Below, piece by piece: positions 42,721 to 54,680 of a DNA stretch of 64,000 bases; the stretch's first letter is position 1, and every line of letters begins with the position of its first letter. Made by a program: the position numbers and the translations under genes. Origin of the DNA: Uranotaenia lowii (lineage: Eukaryota > Arthropoda > Insecta > Diptera > Culicidae); contig NC_073692.1 in assembly GCF_029784155.1 (NCBI RefSeq), positions 232,394,503 through 232,458,502 of the forward strand, read 5' to 3'. Under the pieces are notes generated by a model. That model did no database searches. It was not told the DNA's origin and saw nothing but the letters and a program-made list of their open reading frames with translations.

Positions 42721-44520
42721 GTTTACCGACAACCAAAGATTTGAACAAATCAAAATTTCACAGCCCGACTCGAACATTTCTTCAGAGAAAAACACACCTA
42801 TAATATAAAAACTATACCAAATAATATTTAAGAAATTTATTAGATTTTCAGATATATTTCATTTGGTGTAGTATATCAGAAGAAACGTATAAAATTTATA
42901 GGAATTTGAAATAGTTGTTACTAGGTATATAATAGCTAAAAAATCATTGTACAATCTATCGAATTTTATCATTCCGTTTATTGGATTTTCCATTACTTTG
43001 TATCAATCTTTTTTAGAATGAAAGCTACTAAATCAATTCAATAAATTTTATAGCCCGATTTGGTTCAGTGTAGGCGCGTATTGGCAGCCTTTATAGAATT
43101 CACATTTCAATAATAAATATGAATAGTTTGGAACAAATAAACTGAAAGCTTATAGCAATGATTTGAATGATATATTTTAATCCACAGAGATTTCTTTAAT
43201 CAACAAGATCAAACAGCAGTACCCACTATACGACATTATAATAATTTGTGTTGCCTTTAATGTCTTTATTCATATTGCAAGAAGAATACTGCAAGCTCAT
43301 TTTCCAGCTGTGACAAAAAAGAAATTGTTTTCTGCTCGAAAAGCGAACCAGGAAGTACAAAGGGAACACAAAGGTTTTTCTCTCTTGAAACCCATTCGAA
43401 TACTATGAAAAACTCACAGAAGCTGACGATAATGTTCTGAGTTGAATACTTGTGGTCCTTACGCAATGAGGCACTTGTCGCCGATAAATGTTTGTGTTGT
43501 GTTGTTTGTTTTCCCTGTCCGATGAAGATGTTTTTAGATCGCCCAGAGGGCGATCATCCTTATGATGCTGGGTGGTGTGTTTCGGTTCAGATCCATACCA
43601 TAGGTGATTGCGACTGGTCACTGTGCGAACGAGTATCGTTGGTGGATGTTTCCAGGTATCATTCCGGTTTTTCTAAAGCTGTTTCTCGCGGTCATTTCAT
43701 CTAACTGAAACGAAGCTTCGAAGCCTGTTACCCGTTTCTGTCGTAAGTGTTGTTGTCTGAGTAGTGGTTGTGTTATCAGCGTAGCGGTAATTTTTATCCA
43801 TAGATTCCTGGTGACAATTGTCCGTCACATTCGAAAGAAAAGGGTAGCGTTGTTTCATTCAGTAGGATTTGTTCATGCTGTTTCGGTTGCCGTTGTTCCA
43901 AGTTATCTGGGTTGTGGAAGCAAAATAGCCACAATTGCCATCAATCTTCAGGTTTGCAAAAGAGCCCTGATAGCAGCGCTCTGATATTAGTGATGTCCAA
44001 GCAGAGACCACACACGGATGCTCTTGTTCTGCTGCACCTTCGAAAAGGGACGAGTATGATAGGCAGCAGCATTTCATCACTATTAGTTTCGCTTAACGTC
44101 CGAATTGCGACAGCTTTGTGCAGCAGCATGGCTCGAGGTTCGTTGGAAGCGCGGGTGCCCAGAGGATGACTGTTTCCTGGCACCATCGTGTCTATTAAGG
44201 TATATGGGATGGAAGAAACATAAACAATTTGTGAATTACCTAGTTGAGTTTAACTAAACTTCCCTAAGTACCTACCGGAATGCTTTACACTGTGCTCTTT
44301 ATCTTTTGTAACCTCCTACTCGGTTACAACCTGCATTTTATGCATTTCGGTGGCAGTTTTGCCCTGAAATATGATAAAATGTATGTAAATGTAAATATTC
44401 ACGTGATAAAGTTTTGCATTATATACTTTTAAATATAATAGAAAAATTTGGGCAATTTGTAGTAGAAAATAGGAGGATAGCAGTCATTTTTCTCAGTGTA
44501 GCAGATTAGGGCGACTCTAC
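42721..44520. other. LTR-2 interior, unassigned but partly coding-like
   Basis: Several overlapping frames of 65-85 codons (43266-43466 minus, 43450-43704 plus, 43859-44080 minus, 43941-44186 minus) in a GC-balanced patch 43450-44180. None is recognised. A hairpin GATCGCCC..GGGCGATC lies at about 43536-43554. Confidence 0.35.
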
Positions 44521-45326
44521 TGTTATGCCAACCTATTTAGCCGAGACACCATCCGCGGCATACGAAATCCGCGCCACATGCGGAAACACCAAGGGGATGA
44601 CGTGGCCCAATCAGGATCGTCGACGTCACCGATTGGTCGTACCGGGGGAGTTTATAAAAGGCCGACGCACCAATGGGCTGGCCTCTTTTATCCCTTGGGA
44701 ACGCGAGTCCGCAAGTCGTTCGACAGTTGTGCGCGCTTATTTTAATCCGCCAACCAGTTCCGCCATCCAAGCGTCGTGAAAAGTAAAGACCTTGGTGGTG
44801 CAAGTGCAAGTGAAAATTGCAACAGGCACGGTGAATAATCGAGTGCCTATAGTGCGTCCCAAGAGGGTCGAACAGCCGTCCGTCAACATACGGCTGAAGA
44901 CACCGGCCGTCCGTCAACATACGGCCAAGGACCAACCGTAAAAACTGCGGTTTTCATCCACCATCTCCCTCTCGGAAATAGGCCTGGGTCGACGCAAGTC
45001 AAGAGCGTCTGACTGGCCCTTCTGAGGGAATCCGAGGCCGAGAAAGAAGTCCTGACAGCACGCCAGGGTATTGGTATCCCCGGCGAAACTCCAAGTTCCA
45101 GACACGTGGTACCACGGCAGCGAGTTCCAGCAGGTGTCCGGCAGCACCGACGGGTCCAGAAGCAGATAAGCAGTGAGTCAAAGAAAAGGTTTTTTTAAAT
45201 AATAAATTAGATTCGTCTTTTCCTAAGTTTTCTTGCTTTTATTCAATACAAGTAATTTTTAATTGCCCCTTAAAGATTTTGGTACTTTATTGCGTGCACC
45301 GAAAAGCCTTAAATACGGGTTATAAC
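44521..45326 (+). repeat. Candidate LTR-like promoter region (single copy in window)
   Basis: Starts TGTTATGCC and ends TTATAAC directly before TGG. It contains a TATA box (TTTATAAAAG, 44651-44660), a GC-rich segment after it and an AATAAA near 45200, in the order U3-R-U5. Possible splice donors GTGAGT at 45174 and CAG/GTGAGTAAG at 45355. GTTAT and ATAAC at the two ends form a short terminal inversion. No partner LTR, target duplication or convincing primer site was found, so it may be a solo LTR, a fragment, or a cellular promoter. Confidence 0.4.
44874..44926 (+). repeat. Pair of covarying hairpins in the candidate LTR
   Basis: AGCCGT-CCGTCAACAT-ACGGCT (44874-44895) and GGCCGT-CCGTCAACAT-ACGGCC (44905-44926). 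The 10-base centre is identical and the outermost arm pair changes together (A-T to G-C). Confidence 0.7.
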
Positions 45327-46179
45327 TGGGTGGGAGGTAACGACATCGAACAGGTGAGTAAGTGTTTCCTAGCTACGACGAGCCGACCCTGAGATTGGCT
45401 GGAGTCCTGAGCTAGCCATAGGCCTAGTTTCACTTTGGGACAAAGGGGATCGGGCCTGACGTTCGATTTTGACACAGCAGAGCCATGCGGATCACCACCG
45501 GAACGTTTCTCGTGTACTTGCAAATCGGTTGAATCTTGCGGTTTACTCACGAAAAGTTTCTTGTTGACTGTCCATGATGCTTGTCGTCACTTAGCAAAAT
45601 GATTGGCTTCGTCAACCCTGCTATCTGTCCTACAGCCCAAAAGTGTTGGTATTGTCGCGGCACGTACGAAAGGGTAGAAGTTGAACATCGGATATACGAG
45701 GGACCAGGAATCCTGGTCCAGGATACTTCGGATCAATCTTATGTCGTTCCACAGCGAGTTTTGGCGTTGCGTATTTGCGTAATTCCCGTGTTTCAAACTT
45801 TGGATGTCGCGAGTTGAGCCAGTTTTCGCACTAGCGGCTCTACATAGACGGAGATTGGAAAAAAAAACTTGACTGACTGTTCTTGGCCTGCATCTGTTTT
45901 GAATTTCGAAAAAACAAAATCCATCGGGCGTGTTTACTTTATTTTTCCAATTGGAAAATTTCGAATCCGATTACAGCTACAGTAGAGGCGAGGAATTTCG
46001 GTGTCATTGTGTCAACCGTGTCAACGGGGCTGAAATGTCAATAATCAAGAAAAAGATTTGAAAATGATATAAGAAAAGCATCAGTGAATACTGGAAGGAA
46101 ATAAATTGAACTCAAAAAATGAAGGCTCCTTTAATGTTGATCTTTCGAGTTATTTTTATTTTTATTTTGTTTTTTTGTT
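45327..46179. other. LTR-2 interior, 3' part
   Basis: A 78-codon plus-strand frame (45581-45817; …CWYCRGTYERVEVEHRIYEGPG…) and a 69-codon minus frame overlap. Neither is identified. The end is AT-rich and leads to the purine tract. Confidence 0.35.
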
Positions 46180-46195
46180 GAGAGTGGAAGGGGGA
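46180..46195 (+). promoter_or_regulatory. LTR-2 polypurine tract
   Basis: GAGAGTGGAAGGGGGA abuts the right LTR. Confidence 0.8.
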
Positions 46196-46478
46196 TGTGG
46201 AGTGTCTATATTACAAAGCGCACTAATATCGTTATTAGCTGCATCATTGACATCAAGTAGCCCCTCGTCGGCCGAATCATCGCCCATCCTTCGCCCGCAT
46301 TCAACTGTCACACAAGCCAGCCAGTCATGCGCCAATTCATCGTCCTTGACGCGTACTCCGGCAATCACCGCAGCAGCAGACTTTTCCCGCAGCGCCGATG
46401 GCTTTTCCTCGCCGGACATTAGCAGACCACAAAAGGTAAGAACCCCGCAAAGGAACCTACCCCAAAGCAGAACCCACA
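46196..46478 (+). repeat. LTR-2 right LTR
   Basis: 283 bp, apparently identical to 30005-30287, followed by the target duplication GACAG and the right half of duplicated segment Y. Confidence 0.9.
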
Positions 46479-46545
46479 GACAGCAGAAATCCAGATCTAT
46501 CCGCTGAACTAAAAAATATTCGTTTGGATATAACCCATATCCATA
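46479..46545. repeat. 116-bp duplicated segment, copy Y right half
   Basis: Matches positions 28708-28774 of copy X with two differences ('gagtta' versus 'gaacta'). Confidence 0.85.
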
Positions 46546-49190
46546 CTGCTTGATCAACTGTTCTGAATCTCCTGGAATTGAATCATTTAGTTAAAAATCC
46601 TTTTCTAGATCCCTTATGAAATGAACACTGCATGAGAATAGTTATTCTATCGAGCTTCATTCAACTTAGAAAGTTTATACTAAAATATCTTATTTTTATT
46701 GCATTCCTGCATGTACTGTTGATTGTCTTATGACCTATATAAAATAATAAAAAGTGAGACAGAGTAAAAAGCATCTCAACAAGAACTAAAACACGAATGC
46801 CGCGAGAAGCATTATTTTTTATGCCTCTAGTCGCTTTCGACCAGTAATTAGAGAGTTGTTTTATGATCTTCTATCCTATCCTCCACCAGACAGACAGTAT
46901 GGTAGATGCAATAACCTTGGGATGGTTTTATTCAACCAATTCGAGAGAGCATTTCATTAACGTCTCCTGCCCAGCAAAACCTACAGCTAATTTTGGAGCC
47001 TTAGCACATCTTGGCAAATATCACGAATGGAAATGGAAACGAACGAGGGGTGCAAATTTGACAGCGGATGAGCTGAGCGCTTCTTTACTTTTGGGATTTT
47101 GGCTACACGCCACCTATTAGGGATGATGTTTACGATAGTCATAAGATCAACTTATTTATAGGCACTTGGCTTCCCCTGGTCGGCTATAATCCTGAGGATG
47201 ATGGCTTCTGAGAGCTGGAGTGATTCGGGGCCAGTTGTACACATTCTTTTAATAGTCCTTTGGGAGCTTAAGTAAATTAGAAAGTGTTATAACAGTGACT
47301 TTGCAAGCCCTCGACAGATTTATTCCTTACAATCCTCTATCCTACTTCTGATACCCACCACTAATTTTCCGGAAGTTTTCTTCAGCGAATCATATCAGCT
47401 TATTCCACAGCTTGAGACAAAAACACGATTTGATGCATGACTTTGCCTAAAATATGACATTCCGTCGAAAAAGCATAAATTTTTCTTCTATGCCACGTTT
47501 TCCCGAGGAACAATTTTTCCCCGTCGCTTTCGTATCAGAATAATCGTGTTGCAAGGAAAGCACGACTCCCGTTAAACCATTCCTCTTCGTCCCAGCCGCC
47601 AGCTCTCACTCGGCTAGAATGATTGTGAAGCATTTTTCAGCTAGCTTCCCGGCACCAAAGGTCTTGCTGCTTCCATTCTCTTGTTTGGTGTTTGTAAATT
47701 GTTGCCCCTTTCGCCCACGTGTCGCCATCTTCTCCTATTGTTGCAGAAAAAAAAATGCGCTCACGTACTTGTGTTACTTCGTTCCGTTATTTATCTTACG
47801 TTTAAGATCCAGTCGTGTTTAAGAACCACCCATGAGGAAGGATTCGGTTTGGCTTAAAGAAATTTGGGTGATTTTTGGGTTTGGGTGAACATTTTAGTTG
47901 TGCGGCTCCAGTGACAAAATGATTTACGGGTTCGATCAGTCATCATTGCGATGACAACCAGAAATGCTAATATTGTTTATTTCGTTGTTGTTTTTTAACA
48001 TTCTAGCTACTCGTGAATTTAATTTAAAGGACTTGTATTAGTTAAATACTGAATCGGAAATGATTATTTTTTATGGTTCAATGTAGCAAGAAATGTACTT
48101 TCGTTACCGTAATCCGGAGTAAGATTGATCACTTTTTTCAATATTTTTCAATTATTTTTTCTGTTAAGGGGAATGTGGCATGTTTTATATTTTTAAAACC
48201 AGTACTGGGTTCCTATGAACGTAAACCATGGATGTAGAAATTTATTGGACCTCTGTAAATTTGACTTAAAAATCGTTTTCGTCTCTGATAAAAATTTGAT
48301 GCTTTGGGGTGACATTGATCAGTTCCTATTCTGACGGTTTTATCGAGTTTTCTTGATCATAAAGGATACGAAACACTTTCATAATATTTACAAAAGCTAG
48401 TTTATCAATTTTACCTTGATTTTAACGTTTAATTTTATAAATATTTTTAACCGAAAAAAGAACAATGATTCTGCCTACATTTAGGGGCAAAAATTATAAT
48501 AATTACTTAATAGTTTGAGCTTCAAAATAAAAATGACATTTTACCTTCACTCATTCCCCTATGCCCTCCCATTATTTTCATTATCATTTTTTCTTCAAAG
48601 TTGACGATTTTATAAGGTTCCTATCCATTTATCCAATACTGGCTTACTCTTGAAAAATGTCCTCATTTTTTAAATATCAAAAATGTATCATTAAATGACT
48701 CAAAAAATAGCACAATAACTGTTTATGTACAAAGAAAAAAAAAAGTTGTTCTTTCACATTGAGCAACCCGTTTGCTTCTAAATGCTTTTTGGTATCACCA
48801 GGAGAGCTGTTTGTTTGCGAGCCTCGGAAAAAACAGATATTTAAAGATTTTGAAATTAGATTTTTACTTGCAGAACATTTTTTTAAATACAAACCAAATT
48901 TTTCCTATTTGATACTCAATTTATTGGCTTTCAAACGTAGAAAATTGTTTTCAAAAATTCATCCAAAAGACCCTAGTTATGTATGATATTGTAGAAAAGT
49001 TTATTGTTGGTCAAATTTTCCCCGGTGATCAATATTACCCCGTTTTACGGTACTTAAAAAGTATGAAAACATCATACATTGAAAACACTATCCTCTTGCT
49101 CTGGTTTTGCATATCTTCCACGCACATAGTTTGTCTTTTTGTATTTAATTTAAAGTCTAACCTGCCCACTGAATAATTTTAAAGGGCCGC
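46546..49190. other. Unassigned, AT-rich
   Basis: Frames at 46863-47120 (85 codons), 47619-47822 (67 codons) and 48677-48892 (71 codons, minus) have no recognised motif. A GC-balanced patch lies at 47480-47830. No repeat ends seen. Confidence 0.4.
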
Positions 49191-50224
49191 AGTATTTTGA
49201 CTGTGCAAATAAGGAGATTTTGAACGAACCCGGTGGTCCGATCAACGAAGAAACTCGGATAACCGGAGCTCGGATAAGCGGACTTCTACAATATATAATT
49301 GCCAAAAAAAACATTGTATTGCCTATACAAAGGCGTTATATGTTGCCTAGAAAAAATGTAAGGTAAACATCCCATAATAAGCTTCATATAATTTATCGGT
49401 CGAGTTTTTCAGTTACTCATATCCCACATCGTTCGTGTTTAAATACCACAAATATGCAACTTTTCTTGAGTTTCTCCATTCTTTTTTCTTCTGATATCAA
49501 TATGACACACATCTACATAAGGGATACCGTACTCTTTTAAGATTGCATGTACTCTTTTTCGATCGAGAAATGGACGTATTCTTATTTTGTGAAATTTTAC
49601 CAAACGTAGTCTTTTTTTGTTGATGAAAGACATTTGATCAGAAAAACCAACGAATTTCTTCCATTTTATGAAATTGTCTCACATGTTATGCAAAAACTAC
49701 GAAAGGAATACAGCTTCCAACTAATTACTTTTGTATCTTGTTTTCATAAACATGTTTATATGGTTTTTTATAAACAGTGAGCGTAACTAAATGCCTCGTA
49801 CACAAATAAAATAAGCACAAATACCAATTTATGTTAAGGGGAAGGGAATTTGTTAAGGGAATTTACGTGTCAAAAAAACTTTTTTTTTTAAATGGATAGT
49901 TTTATCATGTTTTTATTTTGTTTTGACAGAAATAAAATCCATGTAAATCCCGAGCTATGCACCTGGATGATATGCAATACTAGAGCAAAATGATAGGCTT
50001 TGTCCTAGTATTTTGTTTAATCCGAGGATTCACTTATTCGAAGTGGTCCTTCCCCGAATTACCTTGGATAAGCAGGGTTCTACTGCCCATCCTTTGTCTT
50101 CGATTTTGCATACCATTCGGGCGCAAAGCTCGCTAAATACATGGATCTTGTATCAATCTGATGGCTGGGATAACGTGGAAGATCGGAAATTGGAATTCGG
50201 ATAATCGGGGTTCAACTGTATAAC
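49191..50224. repeat. Pogo/Tigger-like MITE remnants
   Basis: Several words of the form 'cggataa(t/g)cgg..ttc(a/t)actg' occur at about 49254-49290, 50034-50085 and 50190-50221. The last ends GGGGTTCAACTGTA, the complement of a pogo-type terminus TACAGTTGAACCCC, beside a TA. They look like ends and internal copies of one family. 49191-49320 and 50010-50221 may be the two parts of one decayed element. Confidence 0.45.
49525..49765. repeat. Repeat C, copy 1
   Basis: Shares 'actcttttaaga', 'catgtactctttttcg(a/g)tcgaga' and 'aaaactacgaaaggaata' in the same order and orientation with 51006-51240. Confidence 0.65.
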
Positions 50225-51000
50225 GTTTTATTTGATCTTTTTCAAAAATGATCTCAATGTTCGCTTTTTGCTGTTGCGGGATATGGTAACCCTAATCTAC
50301 TTCAAAATCCTTGTGAATAGAGAAAAAATGGAAAAAATATTTCTCCTCTTTTGGAAAACTAAATTAGACATGATTAGGGGAAAATGAGGATACTTTATCG
50401 CTGAGGTGACTTGATATACTATATCTCGAAACCGGAATATCTCGCAAAGCTTATCTACCAATTGATACCTTTTTATTTTTGCATAATTCATTTGGTCAAT
50501 TTACCTTCACATTTGGACTCTTATGAAGACGTCGACGTTCACTCTTGTTGAACCAAAATGTTCGAAAAATTGCCATGCACAATCATTTCACTATGCAATT
50601 TGTTCTATAAATAGGAGCCTACTTATAGGCGCTTACAAACAGCACCCAACGAGTATGGCTGATGCTAGAAAATGGTTTTTTTTCTGTTCAGCAAGTGTGA
50701 ACCAAGCCATACAAATTTCGCACTTCTGAAATCCGGACCAACAACACGGAAAACCAACACACATGAGATTATTTCGCACAAAATCAGTTTTCATGACCAA
50801 AACATGCTTTTCATCTTTTCCTTTAATGTGGCTCCCAGTTAACTTTGGCACAACGCATTTTTGCCATTTCCATTGACTCCAACATTGAAAATTCTAATAA
50901 TATTATATTTTCATTATTCATTCAAGATTGAGGTTACAAACATTTCGAATTCCATGATCGCAGGCGTGGCTCAGTAGAATGAGTTCCACATTACTAGGGT
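50225..51000. repeat. Unassigned, with left end of the 28.8-kb MITE family
   Basis: 50377-50480 matches the left end of the MITE at 28775 ('aggggaaaatgaggatac…ctatatctcgaaa'). 50605-50640 (ataggagcctacttataggcgct) recurs inverted at about 62773-62800. Confidence 0.5.
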
Positions 51001-51005
51001 TACCA

Positions 51006-51240
51006 CACGTACTCTTTTAAGAGTACATGTACTCTTTTTCGGTCGAGATTTGGGCGTACTCATCTTTTTGTGAAATTTTACCAAATGTTCTCTTTTTTCT
51101 ATTGAAAGACATTCGATCTGAAAAATCTACGTACTTCTTCTATTTTATGAGGTTGTTTCACATCTTATTCTAAAACTACGAAAGGAATAGATACGACTTA
51201 CAACAAATTACTTTAACATCTTGCTTTCATAACCATACAT
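51006..51240. repeat. Repeat C, copy 2
   Basis: Direct repeat of 49525-49765, about 80% identical by eye, no coding content. Confidence 0.65.
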
Positions 51241-52616
51241 TTTTAGTCGTATATAGTCAGCAACTTAAGCGCCTTTGAGTATGCAAACAGTAATCAATAT
51301 GTACACAATTTAGGTAATACGCTTTTATGCGCACAAGTCTCTAATATTATCTTTTAAGTTTTGTTTTTTTTTTTGTAGTTTGTCAACATCCAAATACTGC
51401 TATCTCTTCGAACAACCTAACTTTTGCAAAACCTCAACAAATTGACAGAATTTGATTGAATGAAAATATCTTGGTTTTCAATTACAGTAGAATCCCGCTT
51501 AATCGAGCTAATAGGGGCCTCCTCAGATAATACGAAATATGTACATTAGACCGCTGCAAAAAAATGACTTTTCGCTCCCATATGTTTTTTCGATGCCTTT
51601 TGGGTCCCAAGCATCAGTGTAAAATTTTAAATTTAAGATGATTTGGTCAATTCCTGAGTTAGCGCAACGCGTTTCAATTTTGTATAGAAATTTGTATGGA
51701 AGAAGAAATTTTTGCACATTACATCATGCAGAAAATTTAAATAAGCTTGAAACGAAGTTGGTCTTTGATTTTTGGTTTTGATTATTCTTAAGCTTCATTT
51801 TTCACCAACATGACAAGCAGCTAAGAATTTCATGAAAAAAGTTATAACCATTTCAAAATAAAACATCTGAATCCATTGAAAAGTATTTAAAAATGGCTGA
51901 CTTTGCTTGCTAATGGCATTACCAGATTGCCACTCCGTGATTGACCGAGACAATCAATTGTTCATGGGTCAAAAAAGATTCATGTGTGGGATTGATAGCA
52001 CATTCATAATGTCCTAAACTGATACTCTCTCTATGAACATCAATAACGGCGCCGGCCACGTCCTGGTAGTCAAATGATAAATTTGAAAAGAGAGATGGGG
52101 ATGAAAGAATAATTTTGTGCCTTAAGACCGAGGTTACCTCTGCATCCTAGCAAATAAATTAGGAGGTAGAATGTGGGAAAATGATTCGGTCAGGATACAC
52201 GTTTGACTTGTGTAATACTGTTAAAATGAAAACCAGATTTTATTTTTTTCCTTATGAAAGTAAAATATTGGATGCGAAATTTTCGTATCAAGTGAAGAAT
52301 AAAACTAATAATCCACATTCTTAGAGAACATCTGAGGTAAAAGAATCCAAAGCAAAATTACTGTCAGCTGCACAGAAAAAAATTGTGATTATTTTCATAA
52401 AACTTGCTCGAAAAATTTGGTTTTGGATGCGTAAAAGCTGGGCTAGTTCAATGAAATCAAACTTTGTATTAAATATCCGGGCAATCTGGCAATCCTAACT
52501 AAGTCCAACCAGAATCTTAAAACAGACGAAATTAATTTTATATTACAAAATTTATTTCGTGGTTCTGTTTGAAGAGAAATTTAATATCTATGTTGACTGT
52601 TGGTAATCCATGGCTC
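51241..52616. other. Unassigned, with one pogo-like end
   Basis: TACAGTAGAATCCCGCTTAA at 51484 resembles a left pogo-type terminus. The rest is AT-rich without recognised genes. Confidence 0.4.
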
Positions 52617-52621
52617 ATGTA

Positions 52622-53627
52622 CAGTACCGTTCATAATTGTATAGAAATTGGAAGCAAGCGCACTGTCACTTCGACTTTCAACTTCCATAACTTTTTACTC
52701 TGATGATATTTTTTTGGCAATTTTTTTGTGTTAGATAGATCAACTATCACACTATTATATCACAAAATTTGAGCTTTCTGGAGTGTGTGTGGCCTGAGAA
52801 ACAGTAATTCTACGAAAATCGGACTTTTTGGACTTTCCTCATTCAAACCGCAATATCTCTGAATCCACGCTACATTTTTTATTGAAATTTTGCACAGTGA
52901 TTGTTGAAATATGACGCTAGCATATCTGAAGTTTTCGAAAAGTTCTATCGATGAGATCAAAAGTTACGCGAGGTGCAATATTTCAGGCATGATCCTTGAA
53001 ATGCAATTTCTATAGAATTTTGGACGAATGTTTCCATAGGAAAATCAAATTCTCTGTTTAACAACCAGTAAATCTATTTCAACCGAAAAATCACAACAAT
53101 ATCGCGAGATTCTGAATTCAAAACACAAATGGATCATTTATTCCATTTTTTCTTTTCTTCATTGCTATTGCCAGACATTTTTTGTCTGATTGGTGGAGGA
53201 AACGATATTGTTCTCATGAATCGTCCAAAATTCTATAGAAATCGCGTTTCATGGTTCATGCCTGAAATATTGCACCTCGTGTAACTTTTGATCTCATCGA
53301 TAGAACTTTTCGAAAACTTCAGACATGCTGGCATCATATTTCAACAATCACTGTGCAAAATTTCAATAAAAAATGTAGCGTGGATTCAGAGATATTGCGG
53401 TTTGAATGAGAAAAGTCCAAAAAGTCCGATTTTCGTAGAATTACTGTTTCTCAGGCCACACACACTCCAGAAAGCTCAAATTTTTTGATATAATAGTGTG
53501 ATAGTTGATCTATCTAACGCAAAAAAAAATTATCCAAAAATATTATCAGAGTAAAAAGTTATGGAAGCTCAAAGTCGAAGTGACAGTGCGCTTGCTTCCA
53601 ATTTCTATACAATTATGAACGGTACTG
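52622..53627. mobile_element. Mariner-type foldback MITE with about 420-bp arms
   Basis: Ends CAGTACCGTTCATAATTGTA and its complement, with TA outside each (52620-52621 and 53628-53629). Arms 52622-53040 and about 53200-53627 are reverse complements with scattered substitutions, separated by about 160 bp. Mirror-image 66-codon frames (52760-52960 and 53288-53488) come from the symmetry. CAGT ends and a TA duplication fit the Tc1/mariner superfamily. Confidence 0.85.
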
Positions 53628-53782
53628 TATGTATAAAATCTAAGAATAAATTTTATTTTCAAGCATAATAATTCAAAACATTTTCGTTTAAATAAATCTT
53701 ATACGAAATTGTATACCATATTTTTCTATGGTTCAAACATTCTTGTCCATAAGACGTTATTTTTAGTTTAGTAATATCCTTT

Positions 53783-54680
53783 ACCGTCAACTGGGGCAAC
53801 ATGCAACAATTTTCAAATTCAATGGCTTCTAAAATCTTAATGCTTACAGATAATCATATATCTTGTACATCAAAAGTTTTAAGGTTGATGGGACACCAAA
53901 CTGACGTAGTCAGAAAAATTATTGGGTTTACCAGTTATTTTAAATTTACAAAAACATGCGATTTTCACCCTACTAAGAAAAAGGGGTAAGTTGCAACAAA
54001 CTCTGTAATTAACGAAAAATCATATGAAAACGTTTGAAAATTTAAAGTTTTTGATACATTTGTGATGTCATAACGCATAAAGCACCAATCGCAGCAATTT
54101 TTGGTTTTGTTTGAATTAAATTTAAAATTTTATCTGTCAAAAATGTTTTTAAGAAACAAGTGTTAATCTGCTGCATACATTTAGGGGTAAAAAATACTAC
54201 AAAATATTCTATAATCTTAAATCATGTAAATGAATCTTAGGATGGATGAAATTTTAATGTTAACAAATGCATAATGCAAAACTATCATATCCCAGCATAT
54301 GGAAACGCGGTTTATGAGATTTAGTTCTGATTTGCATTTTGTTGCACTTTGCCCCAGACGGCTAACTGAATTATAAAAATATTTATTTAAAAAAAGTTGG
54401 AGACTGTCCGAAAAATATTTATACCCCAACAGTGTTGGCATAGGATAATGAAAGCAATATACAGTTTGTAGGTGATATCATTGAGCCAATCCGTCATACT
54501 AGGTAAAGTTTTTTAAAGCATCGAAAAATGTAAAAATTTATACATCTATTGCTCGATTTTTAAATTTTTTATGAGAATCAAAAACTTTGAGAAACTTTTT
54601 CACGATGTTAAAAACTATGTCATCATCAATTTGTTATCATTCAATGATAACTTTATTACAGTATATTGAAATAAAAATTG
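53783..54680. repeat. Repeat A, copy 1
   Basis: Begins ACCGTCAACTGGGGCAACAT. An inverted version of this end (tgttgcactttgccccagacgg) lies at 54338-54360, suggesting a 580-bp MITE core. Similarity to 62972-63812 continues beyond it to about 54680. Confidence 0.7.

Larger units (their letters stand above)
30005..46478 (+). mobile_element. LTR-2: giant non-coding LTR retroelement with nested insertions
   Basis: Two 283-bp LTRs (30005-30287 and 46196-46478) appear identical base for base. GACAG flanks both outer sides (30000-30004 and 46479-46483), and the joined flanks rebuild the paralogous sequence 28659-28774. A primer-binding site follows the left LTR and a purine tract precedes the right one. 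Without the nested I element the span is about 7.8 kb. No reverse transcriptase, integrase or protease of its own was found, so it is a LARD-type non-autonomous element. It contains a dyad-repeat array, a possible antisense spliced gene and a second candidate LTR. Confidence 0.85.
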
